A stretch of 64,000 nucleotides of DNA from Caldifarciminota bacterium. Its GTDB lineage: Bacteria > Hydrothermota > Tepidihabitantia > SM23-42. Where the stretch lies: the NCBI GenBank assembly GCA_027026255.1, contig JALVOT010000007.1, forward strand, positions 96,193 through 160,192, written 5' to 3'. Below the pieces are notes generated by a model. It made no database searches. It worked only from the letters and a program-made list of their open reading frames with translations, and had not been told where the DNA came from. The translations under genes were made by a program, and so were the position numbers. Positions 35,940 through 44,551 of this stretch are shown here, piece by piece; position 1 is the stretch's first letter, and each line of letters opens with the position of its first letter.

Positions 35940-37370
35940 GTGAATACAACAATCCTTATTGAATTTATTATTTACTTGGGTGTAATGCTTGGTGTGGGAT
36001 TCTATTTTGCCCGCAAAAAAATGAAGCAGGTAGATTTCCATCTCGGCGGTAAAAAGATTCCCGGATGGGCGCTTGCCCTGTCTGAAAGGGCAACTGGAGA
36101 ATCTGCCTGGTGTCTTCTGGGACTTACCGGTTTTGCATTCGCCTCAGGCCTCTCTTCCATATGGATTGCAGTCGGCTGTGTGAGTGGTATTATTGTTTCC
36201 TGGTTATGGCTGGCAAATCAATTCCGCAAAGAAAGGGATAAATATGATACCCTCACCCTGCCCGATTATTTGGCGACAAAATACCAGGAAAAAGGTAGTA
36301 TAATCCGCTGGTTTTCCAGTATCATAATCATCTTCTTCTTCATACTCTATGTTGCAGCCCAGTTCAGTGGTGGAGGCAAGACCTTAAATATTACATTTGG
36401 CTTACCGGTCCAATGGGGAATCATAATCTCCGCCCTGGTGGTTATTATCTATGCAATGGCTGGCGGATTCTTTTCCGTTGTCTGGACTGATGTAATCCAG
36501 GCAATTTTGATGATTATCACCCTGGTTATTACACCGATTGTCGCCCTTATTGCAATCTCCCGGCACCATCTCTCAATTAGTCAGGTGTTATCACAGGCTG
36601 GTGTCGGACTTGGGTCCTGGACCGGTGGTGCAGTGGGATTTGCCGTGGGTATCCTTATCTTCAATAACTTTTCCTGGTTCTTTGGATATCTGGGCGGCCA
36701 GCCCCAGCTCGATGCACGATGGATGGCAATGCGCAGTGACAAAGATGTTAAGATCGGTGCAACCATTGCAATCATCTGGACCTTACTTGCCTATACCGGT
36801 GCAATCCTCTTAGGAATCTCGGCGATTGTCCTTTACGGCACAAAGGCGGTTCCCGACCCTGAGCAGATCCTTCCCTTTATGTTAATGAACCTTATGCCGG
36901 CCTGGCTTGCCGGAATCCTGCTTGCTGGTGCAGTTGCCGCAATGATGTCCACTGCGGATTCCCAACTCTTGATTGCAACCTCATCAATCAGCGAAGATAT
37001 AATTCATAAAGCGCTAAAGAGAAAACTTGATGATCAGAGTCTGGTTACGATTTCGCGAATCGTGGTGCTGGTTGTTGGAATAATCGCCCTGATTATGGCA
37101 TTTACATCAAAAAGTCTAATCTATACGATTGTAGGCTGGGCCTGGGCTGGAATCGGTTGCTCATTTGCTCCGGCAATTATTTTATCCTTCTTCTGGAAGC
37201 GGTTTAATGGCACCGGTGTTATAACTGCACTGGTCTCAGGATTTATTACAACTGTAATATGGATGACTACCGGCCTGGATAAACTCTTTACTGCCCGGGC
37301 TGCAACATTTTCGGTTGCCTTTGTGCTTGCGGTTTTGGTAACCCTTATCAGTTCTTCAAAAAAGGATTAG
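35940..37370 (+). CDS. Sodium:solute symporter (SSS family, PutP-like)
   Basis: A 476-aa inner-membrane transporter with about 13 helices. SSS features are visible: DFHLGGKKIPGWALALSE near helix 2, AMAGGFFSVVWTDVIQAILM in the core, and MMSTADSQLLIATSSISEDI with the sodium-site serines. It is closest in feel to proline (PutP) transporters, but the substrate cannot be read from sequence. The start is GTG after AAGGAGG. It converges on the SEC-C gene with a 2-bp gap. Confidence 0.92.
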   Translation: MNTTILIEFIIYLGVMLGVGFYFARKKMKQVDFHLGGKKIPGWALALSERATGESAWCLLGLTGFAFASGLSSIWIAVGCVSGIIVSWLWLANQFRKERDKYDTLTLPDYLATKYQEKGSIIRWFSSIIIIFFFILYVAAQFSGGGKTLNITFGLPVQWGIIISALVVIIYAMAGGFFSVVWTDVIQAILMIITLVITPIVALIAISRHHLSISQVLSQAGVGLGSWTGGAVGFAVGILIFNNFSWFFGYLGGQPQLDARWMAMRSDKDVKIGATIAIIWTLLAYTGAILLGISAIVLYGTKAVPDPEQILPFMLMNLMPAWLAGILLAGAVAAMMSTADSQLLIATSSISEDIIHKALKRKLDDQSLVTISRIVVLVVGIIALIMAFTSKSLIYTIVGWAWAGIGCSFAPAIILSFFWKRFNGTGVITALVSGFITTVIWMTTGLDKLFTARAATFSVAFVLAVLVTLISSSKKD

Positions 37371-37372
37371 TA

Positions 37373-37933
37373 TTATTTAGTTCTTCCGCAGCACTTCTTA
37401 TATTTTTTGCCACTACCACAGGGGCAGGGGTCATTTCTGCCCACCTTGATTTCTGTCTTCTTAGATTTCGTCGCCCGCTTTTGCGAACCGGAACCAGCCC
37501 TGGTTTTCTGCCTTGTCCGTTTCTTGGGTAAAGCTGCTAAAAATTGTTTTTTATATTCCCTTACGGTCTTATTAAGTTGAAGCCCCGGCCTTGTATGTCC
37601 CTCAGATTCCAGATAAGCCGTTAACTTAACCAGTATTTCAGGAACATACTTCGCCTTTTCAGGTGTAAGATTCAATTTCTGTGGTGCAAAAAATGTAAGG
37701 AAATGACGGATATGTGCTTTATCAGTTTCCCTTATCTCCTTATGTTCCACAAAGAAAATATAATCGAGAAAACTCCTGGTAATATATTCTGCATTCTTCT
37801 TATAGGATGGGGTTTTCTTCTTGAAAAATGTGGTAGTGAGAAAATCCCGGGTCAGGGAATTGGTCAGATGAACAAGACGCTTCTCTCGTTTTCTTTCATC
37901 TGCCTTCTTTTCAAGAATATCAGTTAATGCCAT
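37373..37933 (-). CDS. SEC-C motif protein
   Basis: A 186-aa basic protein with a C-terminal SEC-C zinc motif ([20 protein letters not shown]), as found at the end of SecA and in many small proteins. The N-terminal 130 residues are helical and unrecognised. It is probably cytosolic and binds a protein or nucleic acid through the zinc motif. The ATG lies 8 nt after a consensus TATAAT with no Shine-Dalgarno sequence. An insertion sequence sits just upstream of its promoter. Confidence 0.8.
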   Translation of the reverse strand: MALTDILEKKADERKREKRLVHLTNSLTRDFLTTTFFKKKTPSYKKNAEYITRSFLDYIFFVEHKEIRETDKAHIRHFLTFFAPQKLNLTPEKAKYVPEILVKLTAYLESEGHTRPGLQLNKTVREYKKQFLAALPKKRTRQKTRAGSGSQKRATKSKKTEIKVGRNDPCPCGSGKKYKKCCGRTK

Positions 37934-37941
37934 AGTCTTCT

Positions 37942-37969
37942 ATTATACATCCATCCAGTCCATTGTCAA
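37942..37969 (-). promoter_or_regulatory. Consensus promoter of the SEC-C gene
   Basis: Minus strand: TTGACA (37969-37964), 16-bp spacer, TATAAT (37947-37942), then 8 nt to the ATG at 37933. It is a perfect match at both boxes. The insertion sequence lies about 17 bp upstream of the -35 box, so the promoter is intact. Confidence 0.8.
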
Positions 37970-37977
37970 TATAAATT

Positions 37978-37986
37978 GCATATCGG
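37978..37986. repeat. Target-site duplication, left copy (9 bp)
   Basis: GCATATCGG directly abuts the left inverted repeat of the insertion sequence and recurs as an exact direct repeat at 39565-39573. Confidence 0.88.
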
Positions 37987-38118
37987 CAGCTTTGACGAGT
38001 CAATTTATAAAATTTTGTATATTTATCAGGGAGAGTGTTGTTAAAGTAATTTTTCCGAGGGGGGGGGGGGATAATCAAAATGCCGGTCCTGCCATTTATA
38101 GTTAATACCCTCTACCCA

Positions 38119-38994
38119 TCAATAATATTGCCTCTCCTCCTCAGTCTCATACTCCCCACAATTCTCAACACAACGCCTCTTCAATGACTCATACTCCACA
38201 TAAGTCTCCGGTAAACTCCCCGCCTTAAAAACAATAATGTATTTCCAACCATTCCTCTGGCAAATATTAAAAATCTCCTCATTCGCATATAAACCATCTA
38301 ATAATAAACAAATCCTTAACTGCGAAAAACGCTCCCCTAAACGCACCAACAAACGATACGCCGCATTCAACTCACAATCCTGTAAACCCTGACCAACCCC
38401 CCGATTCTCAATAAACTCCGTCTCCACACTCAAAGCAAAACCATTATATGTAACCAATTTCGCAGCCACCACCGGATGATAATAAATCACTTTCTTACCC
38501 CGCTTAATCACCACCTCACGAGTCAAACAATGCTCACAATGCCGACGCTCAAACGAAACTAAACCCGTCCCATCAATGCTGATTAAATAATAACCACCAA
38601 GCCGAAACCGCGCTAAACACTTATTCCGAATCAACCGATTAATCAACCGAGCACGAAATTCATATAACCGCCAATAATCAAATTCCGCTAACAAATTCCC
38701 TAAGGTATCAGCATGAGGCACCCGCACTAAATGCCGCTTCACCAAAAATGATAAATTCCGAATAAATCGCCCACTATTAAAATCATAATTTATCTGACGA
38801 CGGGAATCACGCCTCAATAAAAATAATAAAAGCCCAACCCAGAGCATCGTCTCTAATGAATATTTACAACTCTTCACCCGCCGCGGTTCTTGCAAAGACC
38901 GCAACCAACACCGAAACTCAGGAAAAAAATGACAAATCGTCTTGTAAAAAAATCTTTTTAAATTGGGTGGCCGAAATTCCGCCCTGGTGGTCAT
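38119..38994 (-). pseudogene. Truncated DDE transposase of the insertion sequence
   Basis: The 291-aa ORF has a recognisable DDE core: first Asp in YLISIDGTGLVSF and second Asp in CLLLDGLYANEEIF. The ORF ends at TGA after EEERQYY, yet the following codons still read like transposase (WVEGINYKW, resembling the family's WV-x-I-Y segment) for about 17 codons before a run of C. The region that should hold the catalytic Glu and about 100 more residues is missing; only about 70 bp remain to the element's end. It begins one base after the partner ORF's stop. It is probably inactive. Confidence 0.8.
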
Positions 38995-38995
38995 C

Positions 38996-39385
38996 TCACC
39001 CCCTTTTTACATACCCCTTAACACTCTCCTTAGTCATCCCTTGCTCTAAAATATTTATTAACTCAATCATCTCCTTATGAATCTTTACCAAGCGTGCCCG
39101 TGCCTTACGAAACCGCTGATAATTCCGGGTAAGCCTCTGATAATAAACAATCTCAGATTTACTGAGTACCCGATTCAACGTCTTACCACCCTCAGTCCAG
39201 TAAAAACGCCAGGCAATATGCAACTTTCCTTCCCGCACACAAACACAATTAGCTTTACCACACTTACTAAAGGCTTGATAAACACCACCCCGGAGCAAGC
39301 GCTTACGCTCCATAAAGATGGTTATTAATTTTGCTTCTTCATCAATGAGGTTTCTCAACTTAAGGCGTGCTTCACTGATTTTCAT
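38996..39385 (-). CDS. DUF6788-like accessory protein of the insertion sequence
   Basis: A 129-aa basic protein with the segment FSKCGKANCVCVREGKLH, then WTEGGKTLNRVLSKSE, matching a small domain (I recall it as DUF6788) that commonly precedes transposase genes. The helical C-terminus may be a coiled coil. The ATG follows AGGAGG, and a consensus promoter lies 23 nt upstream of that start. It may bind the element's ends or regulate transposition, but this is not established. Confidence 0.7.
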   Translation of the reverse strand: MKISEARLKLRNLIDEEAKLITIFMERKRLLRGGVYQAFSKCGKANCVCVREGKLHIAWRFYWTEGGKTLNRVLSKSEIVYYQRLTRNYQRFRKARARLVKIHKEMIELINILEQGMTKESVKGYVKRG

Positions 39386-39407
39386 GTCGTCCTCCTTCTG
39401 GTTATCT

Positions 39408-39435
39408 ATTATATATAGAATAACAAGGTTGTCAA
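39408..39435 (-). promoter_or_regulatory. Promoter within the insertion sequence
   Basis: Minus strand: TTGACA (39435-39430), 16-bp spacer, TATAAT (39413-39408), then a leader with AGGAGG to the ATG at 39385. It matches the host promoters in spacing, so the element seems adapted to this host. Confidence 0.75.
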
Positions 39436-39564
39436 GGAAAAAGGTAAGTGATAAAAATTAATTTTTCATAGATTGAATAGGTTATATAAGATAATCCCAA
39501 AGCACGCCATTTTAACGCTAAAAATTAATCGACCGGTGAGAAAAAAACTCACTCGTCAAAGCTG

Positions 39565-39573
39565 GCATATCGG
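39565..39573. repeat. Target-site duplication, right copy (9 bp)
   Basis: GCATATCGG, an exact copy of 37978-37986, directly follows the right inverted repeat of the insertion sequence. Confidence 0.88.
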
Positions 39574-39810
39574 TTTTCCACCTTTTCTTTTCAATCTTTC
39601 AATAATAAGAACATTCCAATCAGATTTAACTTCAAGTTCTGTCAATCGTGATTTTAATGTTTGCTGTTTTAACAACAAAACCGCGGCAACAATAATTCTC
39701 TAAAACCAGACTCTATACATCGTTTTAACTTGTTGGACACTGCAAACCGTTTTATCTTAAGGCATCGTTGTGAGATAGCAAAAAATGTCTCTTCACCTTA
39801 CTATTTAGCA
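39565..39810 (-). pseudogene. Possible decayed gene fragment next to the insertion sequence
   Basis: On the minus strand one frame reads ISQRCLKIKRFAVSNKLKRCIESGFREL and a neighbouring frame, from 39699 down to the insertion point, reads IIVAAVLLLKQQTLKSRLTE and on to LIIERLKRKGGKPIC. Joined by a frameshift these look protein-like. Without the element the frame would end three codons after the target site. No homolog is recognised, and the evidence is only compositional. The track's plus-strand ORFs here look like shadows. I see no intact gene between 39574 and 39852. Confidence 0.25.
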
Positions 39811-39852
39811 GGAACAGTCTTAAGTAAAAAACGCAAAAATCAGGTTTCAGTT

Positions 39853-40482
39853 TTATTTAATAATCCCCAACCAGGGTCCAAGGAGAAACTGCATTCTGCC
39901 GATCAAAAGACTGATACGAGCCATCACAGTATAACCAAATGAGGCACCGAAGCCGAGCATAATGAATATAATCCCTAAATTGGCAGTCGGTTTTAGAATC
40001 CCCTTTCTCTCGCGTGAGAAGAAAAAATAGATCAGTGTGCTTACCACACCCACAAGGCCGATAATCGCCCAGAGTCCGGTATCCCATCTTTTAAATAAAT
40101 CGGGGATAAGTAATGTCCCCTGAATCTGTTTGATGATATAAGTCTGAAAGGTAGCCGGAATTGCTACACCTGAACCCCAACCAATAAGAAATGCAATCGG
40201 CAATCTGATCAGATAGGCAAATTTGGGGATGAACCTTGAGAAATAGAGAATTCCAAAGGCAAAGGGAATAATAAAAACAATATTGCCCTGTTTGAATAGA
40301 GGAATTATCAGATTTGGATATATTACATTATGCCAGGTTATCGCAATGAAGTAACCAGCCGAGATACCAACAAAAAGATGTTCAGCAAACCGATAGAGAA
40401 TGTTATCCCTGAATAGAAAGGAAAAAATACAGAGGGTTAAAAACGCCGAGACCCAAACCCAGATATCTGGTGAAGGATTCAT
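39853..40482 (-). CDS. Unknown polytopic membrane protein (209 aa), last gene of the four-gene operon
   Basis: I do not recognise the family. The protein has about six hydrophobic helices (PDIWVWVSAFLTLCIFSFLF, then LFVGISAGYFIAITWH, and so on) with short loops. It overlaps the gene before it by four bases (ATGA), and the operon comprises 43051 to 39853. Together with the preceding gene it would form a membrane complex. No transporter or enzyme motif is visible. Confidence 0.7.
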   Translation of the reverse strand: MNPSPDIWVWVSAFLTLCIFSFLFRDNILYRFAEHLFVGISAGYFIAITWHNVIYPNLIIPLFKQGNIVFIIPFAFGILYFSRFIPKFAYLIRLPIAFLIGWGSGVAIPATFQTYIIKQIQGTLLIPDLFKRWDTGLWAIIGLVGVVSTLIYFFFSRERKGILKPTANLGIIFIMLGFGASFGYTVMARISLLIGRMQFLLGPWLGIIK

Positions 40483-41327
40483 CGTTTCCTCCTTGAAAAG
40501 AAATATCCAATATTACCAATAATAATAAAAATCATAATCAGAAGATGACCAAGGGATTGGGCATCCATTCCCTGGGCCGCTTTGCGAACCCCTTCAGAAT
40601 ATCCCTTCTTTTTCACCAGAACCTCATATTCTGATGCCCCCTTCATCCCTGAGATCAAACCGACAAGCTGACCACTCTCAACAAAAGGATAAGCATCCGC
40701 TGCAGAAACTGCAGTTACTCCAGTCCCGACCCGTGCCTCATATCGCGATTGAGCATACAAAAGCCAGGTCCGATATCCCGGATCACCGGCAGAAAGTGAT
40801 ACAATCAAACTTATATCTTTATAGTTTTTCACATTTTTCATCATCGGCAGGGAATCAATCGGTGTACCATAATAATCCGTAGGAAACACATCCCGGATAC
40901 TCTCCCCCATTCCCAGAATCACTGCTGAACCACCGGCCTTATAACCGAGGGATATAAAATCCTTACCATAAACCTTATTAAACTCCTTGGGCACCGCATC
41001 AACCGCCATCTCAACCAGTCCCGGACCGGTTGGCCATAACGACATCAACATTATCTTTATATTACGGGCAAAACAATGGCGCATTATCGCAGTAAGCATT
41101 GGATATAACTCAGGCATACTCTGGGGATCAAAATCACAGGATAAAAGGATTGGCTCGGAATTCGGGCCTAAACTATCAATGGCATCAAAAAGTTTCTGGG
41201 TCTGGGGCATAATATTTACCGGTATTCCGATTGGAACAATCAAAGGAACAATAATCGCCAGGGCAATTGTGACGAATATCACCTGCCTTGGGATTTTCGT
41301 CAAAGATTCAAGCACCTTCATAATCAT
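40479..41327 (-). CDS. Unknown protein with N- and C-terminal membrane anchors (282 aa)
   Basis: I do not recognise a named family. One helix near residues 15-35 and another near 258-276 flank a soluble domain of about 215 residues. The domain starts [18 protein letters not shown], has [15 protein letters not shown], and contains glycine-rich [14 protein letters not shown] and [13 protein letters not shown], which suggest an alpha/beta fold. The overlap with both neighbours (ATGA-type) shows tight coupling. It is placed between two purely membrane proteins and may be the functional core of the operon. Confidence 0.7.
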   Translation of the reverse strand: MIMKVLESLTKIPRQVIFVTIALAIIVPLIVPIGIPVNIMPQTQKLFDAIDSLGPNSEPILLSCDFDPQSMPELYPMLTAIMRHCFARNIKIMLMSLWPTGPGLVEMAVDAVPKEFNKVYGKDFISLGYKAGGSAVILGMGESIRDVFPTDYYGTPIDSLPMMKNVKNYKDISLIVSLSAGDPGYRTWLLYAQSRYEARVGTGVTAVSAADAYPFVESGQLVGLISGMKGASEYEVLVKKKGYSEGVRKAAQGMDAQSLGHLLIMIFIIIGNIGYFFSRRKR

Positions 41328-41944
41328 CCTCCACCAAGCCAGGATCTTTCAATACCCAGGATTATCTTCAAAGAGGTTGAGATCATTCCCAATGCTACAC
41401 CAAACCAGATGCCCCGTTTTGCCGCCATATTAGGAACACGCAAAAGCCACTCGGCAAATTGTGGTAGTTTTGGTGATATATAATAACCGAATGGTACCAT
41501 CCCGAGCATTACAACAAATGCTGCAATAAGCAGCAGGGTCGCTTCTTTAGTTCGCGCCCGGAATGCCCGATAAGCAGCTGAAGCCATATAAAAGGCAAGA
41601 ATTGCATACATCGAGGCACCAAGCGGAACAATGATATTACTGTAAAGGGTCATAAAAAATGTTCCTGCCTTGATCCCCCAGAAAATTCCAAGAATCGCCA
41701 TTACCGCCAGGGCAATAAGTGTCACATAGCTGAAATACCAGCTTTCCTGTTTTCTTCTGATTCGATCCGTATGGTGGTCAATCAAACTCCCGATACCCAA
41801 AATCAAGGCAAAGCCGGATATCACAATTGCCCAGCGGAAACTATAGGTGTAAACCTGCTTACTAACCGAATGGGGAATAAAAAACTGAATAATCATAATG
41901 ATTCCCATAATCATACAAATTATTAATGGTAGTTGTTTTTTCAT
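41324..41944 (-). CDS. Unknown polytopic membrane protein (206 aa)
   Basis: An inner-membrane protein with about six helices, beginning [19 protein letters not shown] basic cytoplasmic loop ([14 protein letters not shown]) lies after the second helix. No motif is recognised. It is second in the four-gene operon, 9 nt after the FnIII/DUF6754-like gene, and overlaps the next gene by four bases. Confidence 0.7.
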   Translation of the reverse strand: MKKQLPLIICMIMGIIMIIQFFIPHSVSKQVYTYSFRWAIVISGFALILGIGSLIDHHTDRIRRKQESWYFSYVTLIALAVMAILGIFWGIKAGTFFMTLYSNIIVPLGASMYAILAFYMASAAYRAFRARTKEATLLLIAAFVVMLGMVPFGYYISPKLPQFAEWLLRVPNMAAKRGIWFGVALGMISTSLKIILGIERSWLGGG

Positions 41945-41953
41945 ATCATCCTC

Positions 41954-43051
41954 CTATCCAATGTTAAAGAAGTAATAGATATCCTTTAATCCCAGAAGGA
42001 TTAAGATTGAAGCGACGACAAGAATTGCCAGAATGAGCATCTTCCCCCAATCCTGTCCCTTCAAAGAACCCAGAAGTAGAGGTTCATGGGACAGATATGC
42101 AGATGCTGCATAAAGTTCTTCTCCAATCAATGTGTAATCACACGCAGCAATAAAAAATGGTAATTGATGAACCGAATCTGTGCCTCCAATCTGAATTGCA
42201 CCGGTTGTCGTTCCAGTCTCAGCAAGAATCAGAGATTCCGCCCAGAACATCCCCATCAATAAATTTGTTGCCGGTCGTTCCCTGACCATTGTTCCACAAA
42301 CCGCTGCTGCATAGGCAAACTGATTTGCGGTAAGAAAATAAATATTATCCGGATTGAATGCATCAGGCCTACCGGCATCAGTATATGCCTCTTTAACAAC
42401 CTCCCTGGCAACCGTGTAGACAACCGGGTCGCGATTGGGGACAATAAGTGCGGTATTATATTCAGCGGTTTTTCGGGCAACCTGGGCGAGGATATTCATT
42501 GAGGCGATTGTTGCAACATCCGAGATCGCAGACAATCCCGGAATATAGAGAATCGGCCGGCCCATTTCAGTTGCTCTTCCTACTGCCTCATCCAGGGCCT
42601 CTAATCCCGGAATCTCCCGGATAAAAAGTTTCTTACCCTTACGTGCATGATAGATAAAATAAAGTAGTATTATGGAATAAACAATAACTCCAATAAAGAT
42701 ATTTATCCTTCCGGTGTGGAACCACTGCTGACTGCTTGTCACCGGTTCAGAGACCGTCGACCTGACCAGTACTGAATCATCCTTTATTGCACCAATCTGA
42801 TAGTAATACTTCACACCATCCCTGGTATTTGAATCAGTAAATTTGTAATTACCGCGACCCACAAACCCGATTTTGGTAAATTCCCCTTGTTGATCTGTTT
42901 TTCGGTATATAATATAGCCATCAATCTCAGATTCCTGAGGTGATTTTGTCCAGTGCACTACAATCTTACCACCATCATCATTTGGATAGTCCTTTGCTGC
43001 AGGTCTACCCGGTGGTTCAATACTCAAAAGAAAGGCTAAAAATAAAATCAT
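41954..43051 (-). CDS. FnIII plus membrane plus DUF6754-like protein (365 aa), first gene of the operon
   Basis: A short N-terminal hydrophobic signal is followed by a fibronectin III-like domain (residues about 20-105, KIVVHWTKSPQESEIDGYIIY), a membrane helix (about 115-135), and a conserved alpha/beta domain (about 150-335) with GRPILYIPGLSAISDVATIAS and ETGTTTGAIQIGGTDSVHQLPF. A second helix is at the C-terminus. I recall this second domain as DUF6754; the name needs a search. AAGGAGG precedes the ATG. The operon's function is unknown. Confidence 0.7.
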   Translation of the reverse strand: MILFLAFLLSIEPPGRPAAKDYPNDDGGKIVVHWTKSPQESEIDGYIIYRKTDQQGEFTKIGFVGRGNYKFTDSNTRDGVKYYYQIGAIKDDSVLVRSTVSEPVTSSQQWFHTGRINIFIGVIVYSIILLYFIYHARKGKKLFIREIPGLEALDEAVGRATEMGRPILYIPGLSAISDVATIASMNILAQVARKTAEYNTALIVPNRDPVVYTVAREVVKEAYTDAGRPDAFNPDNIYFLTANQFAYAAAVCGTMVRERPATNLLMGMFWAESLILAETGTTTGAIQIGGTDSVHQLPFFIAACDYTLIGEELYAASAYLSHEPLLLGSLKGQDWGKMLILAILVVASILILLGLKDIYYFFNIG

Positions 43052-43115
43052 CTTGCCTCCTTATAATAAAAATCACGGGCCCTATGCCCTTATAATTTTT
43101 TCTCTCTCTTCCCAA

Positions 43116-44390
43116 TTATTTTCTGGTTAGGGTCCGATAAGAAAGCAACAGGGTGACTAAGAACGAACCGACCTTAACATAGTCCTGCCAGAACTTGAAG
43201 ACCTGTCTGGGAACAAAGATTCTGTCGCCCTGTTCAATAATTGGGTCTTTACGCACTGAAATACGTTTCTTTCCCCTTTGCACATAGGCACCATGCATAT
43301 TGGCATCATTCTCCGGTCCTCCAGCAAGTCCAATATAATCACTCGCTCTAAGATGGGGTTGGAAGGGAAACGAACCAGGATTGACAACCCGGCCCTGAAC
43401 ATAGACAAGCGCGTTCATTGAGGGAATAACTACAATATCTCCATCCTTAAGAAGAACATTCTCCGGACAATTTTCATCAGCCAGGATCTTTGTTAAATCC
43501 GTATTAATTTTTTTATCACCTCTCAGCACATAGGTATTTTCCAGATCCGCCCAGGGAGTAATACCACCGGCCTTGGTAATCAGGTCAGATACCCTTTCAC
43601 CCTCTCCAAGTTCATAAAGACCTTCACTTGTCCTTTCCCTTGAGGCGGTCAATTCAGCGACCCTCAGTTCATAATCCCTTTTACCAAATACCGCACCCCG
43701 AACAATAACTGACTTTTTCATTCTCGGCACATAAATAATATCGCCATTTTGAACAGTAGGATTCACTGCCGTATCGCCGGAACGATCAAACTCCTCAAGA
43801 TTAACAATCCTGTATAACTTACCATTTCGCCTGAGTTCAACCTGCGTGTAAGAACCAAAGGTTGATACACCACCCGCCCTCTTAACAACCTCTGATACCC
43901 GATCCACAGGCCAGGCCTGAACAATACCAGGCTCTTTTATCTCCCCCACCACAAAAACCGAAAATATCCTCATCTCAATAAGTGTAATGTTGACATCAAC
44001 ATTTTTGTAGTATTTCAAAAAGACCCTGCGTAGAGAATCCTTGGCACTATTCAGGTTGAGACCATAAATAGAAACCGCATCTACAATATCATACTCTGGT
44101 ATATAAACACCCTGGACCTGGGCGGTGGGAAATGATGCAACCGGCATATTAATTGTAACCTTTCCTTCATAAGTAATAACCGACTCATATGAATAATTCT
44201 TTGTTCCGGTAATCGTAACCAGAATCTTATCCCCGGGCATCAGCATATACTCATCAGAAACAATCGGTTTTTCTAAGCCAATAACTTCCATCGTGTTTCT
44301 TGAAAAATCACCGGTTTCTTCCTGCTGTATTTGCATAGCGAATGCCGATGTTGTAATTAAAGAGAGGAAAAAAAGCATTATTCTTTTCAT
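43116..44390 (-). CDS. Polysaccharide export/SLBB-domain protein (Wza-like)
   Basis: A 424-aa exported protein with a signal peptide (MKRIMLFFLSLITTSAFA), a poly-export domain beginning DEYMLMPGDKILVTITG, and at least three SLBB units (VFVVGEIKEPGIVQAW, VIVRGAVFGKRDYEL, VYVQGRVVNPGSFPFQP). The C-terminus has a hydrophobic segment. Wza-type proteins form the outer-membrane channel for capsule or exopolysaccharide; other capsule genes are not in the window. The ATG lies 6 nt after TATAAT with no Shine-Dalgarno sequence, so the message is probably leaderless. Confidence 0.85.
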   Translation of the reverse strand: MKRIMLFFLSLITTSAFAMQIQQEETGDFSRNTMEVIGLEKPIVSDEYMLMPGDKILVTITGTKNYSYESVITYEGKVTINMPVASFPTAQVQGVYIPEYDIVDAVSIYGLNLNSAKDSLRRVFLKYYKNVDVNITLIEMRIFSVFVVGEIKEPGIVQAWPVDRVSEVVKRAGGVSTFGSYTQVELRRNGKLYRIVNLEEFDRSGDTAVNPTVQNGDIIYVPRMKKSVIVRGAVFGKRDYELRVAELTASRERTSEGLYELGEGERVSDLITKAGGITPWADLENTYVLRGDKKINTDLTKILADENCPENVLLKDGDIVVIPSMNALVYVQGRVVNPGSFPFQPHLRASDYIGLAGGPENDANMHGAYVQRGKKRISVRKDPIIEQGDRIFVPRQVFKFWQDYVKVGSFLVTLLLSYRTLTRK

Positions 44391-44396
44391 ACTTAG

Positions 44397-44424
44397 ATTA
44401 TATGGAAATGGGACACAATGTCAA
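44397..44424 (-). promoter_or_regulatory. Leaderless-type promoter of the SLBB gene
   Basis: Minus strand: TTGACA (44424-44419), 16-bp spacer, TATAAT (44402-44397), then 6 nt to the ATG at 44390. Both boxes are perfect consensus. Confidence 0.8.
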
Positions 44425-44478
44425 CTTTTTTATTGAAGTTCTTCTCTATGCTGCAGATAATAAATCTGTAAATAACCC

Positions 44479-44512
44479 GAGCCTGGTGCTTTTTTGACAA
44501 AGCACCAGGCTC
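44479..44512. terminator. Strong 14-bp hairpin between the C25 and SLBB genes
   Basis: GAGCCTGGTGCTTT (44479-44492) and its exact complement (44499-44512) enclose a 6-nt loop. It lies 40 bp after the C25 peptidase stop and before the next minus-strand promoter, as a terminator would. On the minus strand the stem is not followed by a T run, so it may be an atypical terminator or an mRNA-end stabiliser. Confidence 0.5.
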
Positions 44513-44551
44513 AAAAAGGAAAAGTCTAATCGCTTATCCAGAACCTAAAGA

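Larger units (their letters stand above)
37987..39564 (-). mobile_element. Insertion sequence, 1578 bp, with inverted repeats and 9-bp target duplication (internally deleted)
   Basis: The element is bounded by 14-bp perfect terminal inverted repeats, CAGCTTTGACGAGT (37987-38000) and its complement (39551-39564), flanked by the 9-bp direct repeat GCATATCGG. It carries two minus-strand ORFs: a DUF6788-like protein and a DDE-type transposase that stops early. A run of 12 G lies at 38059-38070, where the rest of the transposase gene should be, so the copy looks like a deletion derivative. I cannot assign the IS family with confidence; 9-bp duplications occur in several. Confidence 0.85.

Noticed and set aside
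35716-35952. Minus-strand 78-aa ORF before the symporter
   Set aside because: No ribosome binding site, no recognised family, and it overlaps the symporter start region and the plus-strand candidate.
38119-38130. TGA read as tryptophan (altered genetic code) to extend the transposase
   Set aside because: TGA is a normal stop for several intact genes here, such as pilT paralog 1 and recG, and the transposase lacks its end anyway.
37987-39564. Insertion sequence as disruption of the SEC-C gene
   Set aside because: The element lies upstream of both promoter boxes; the gene and its promoter are intact.
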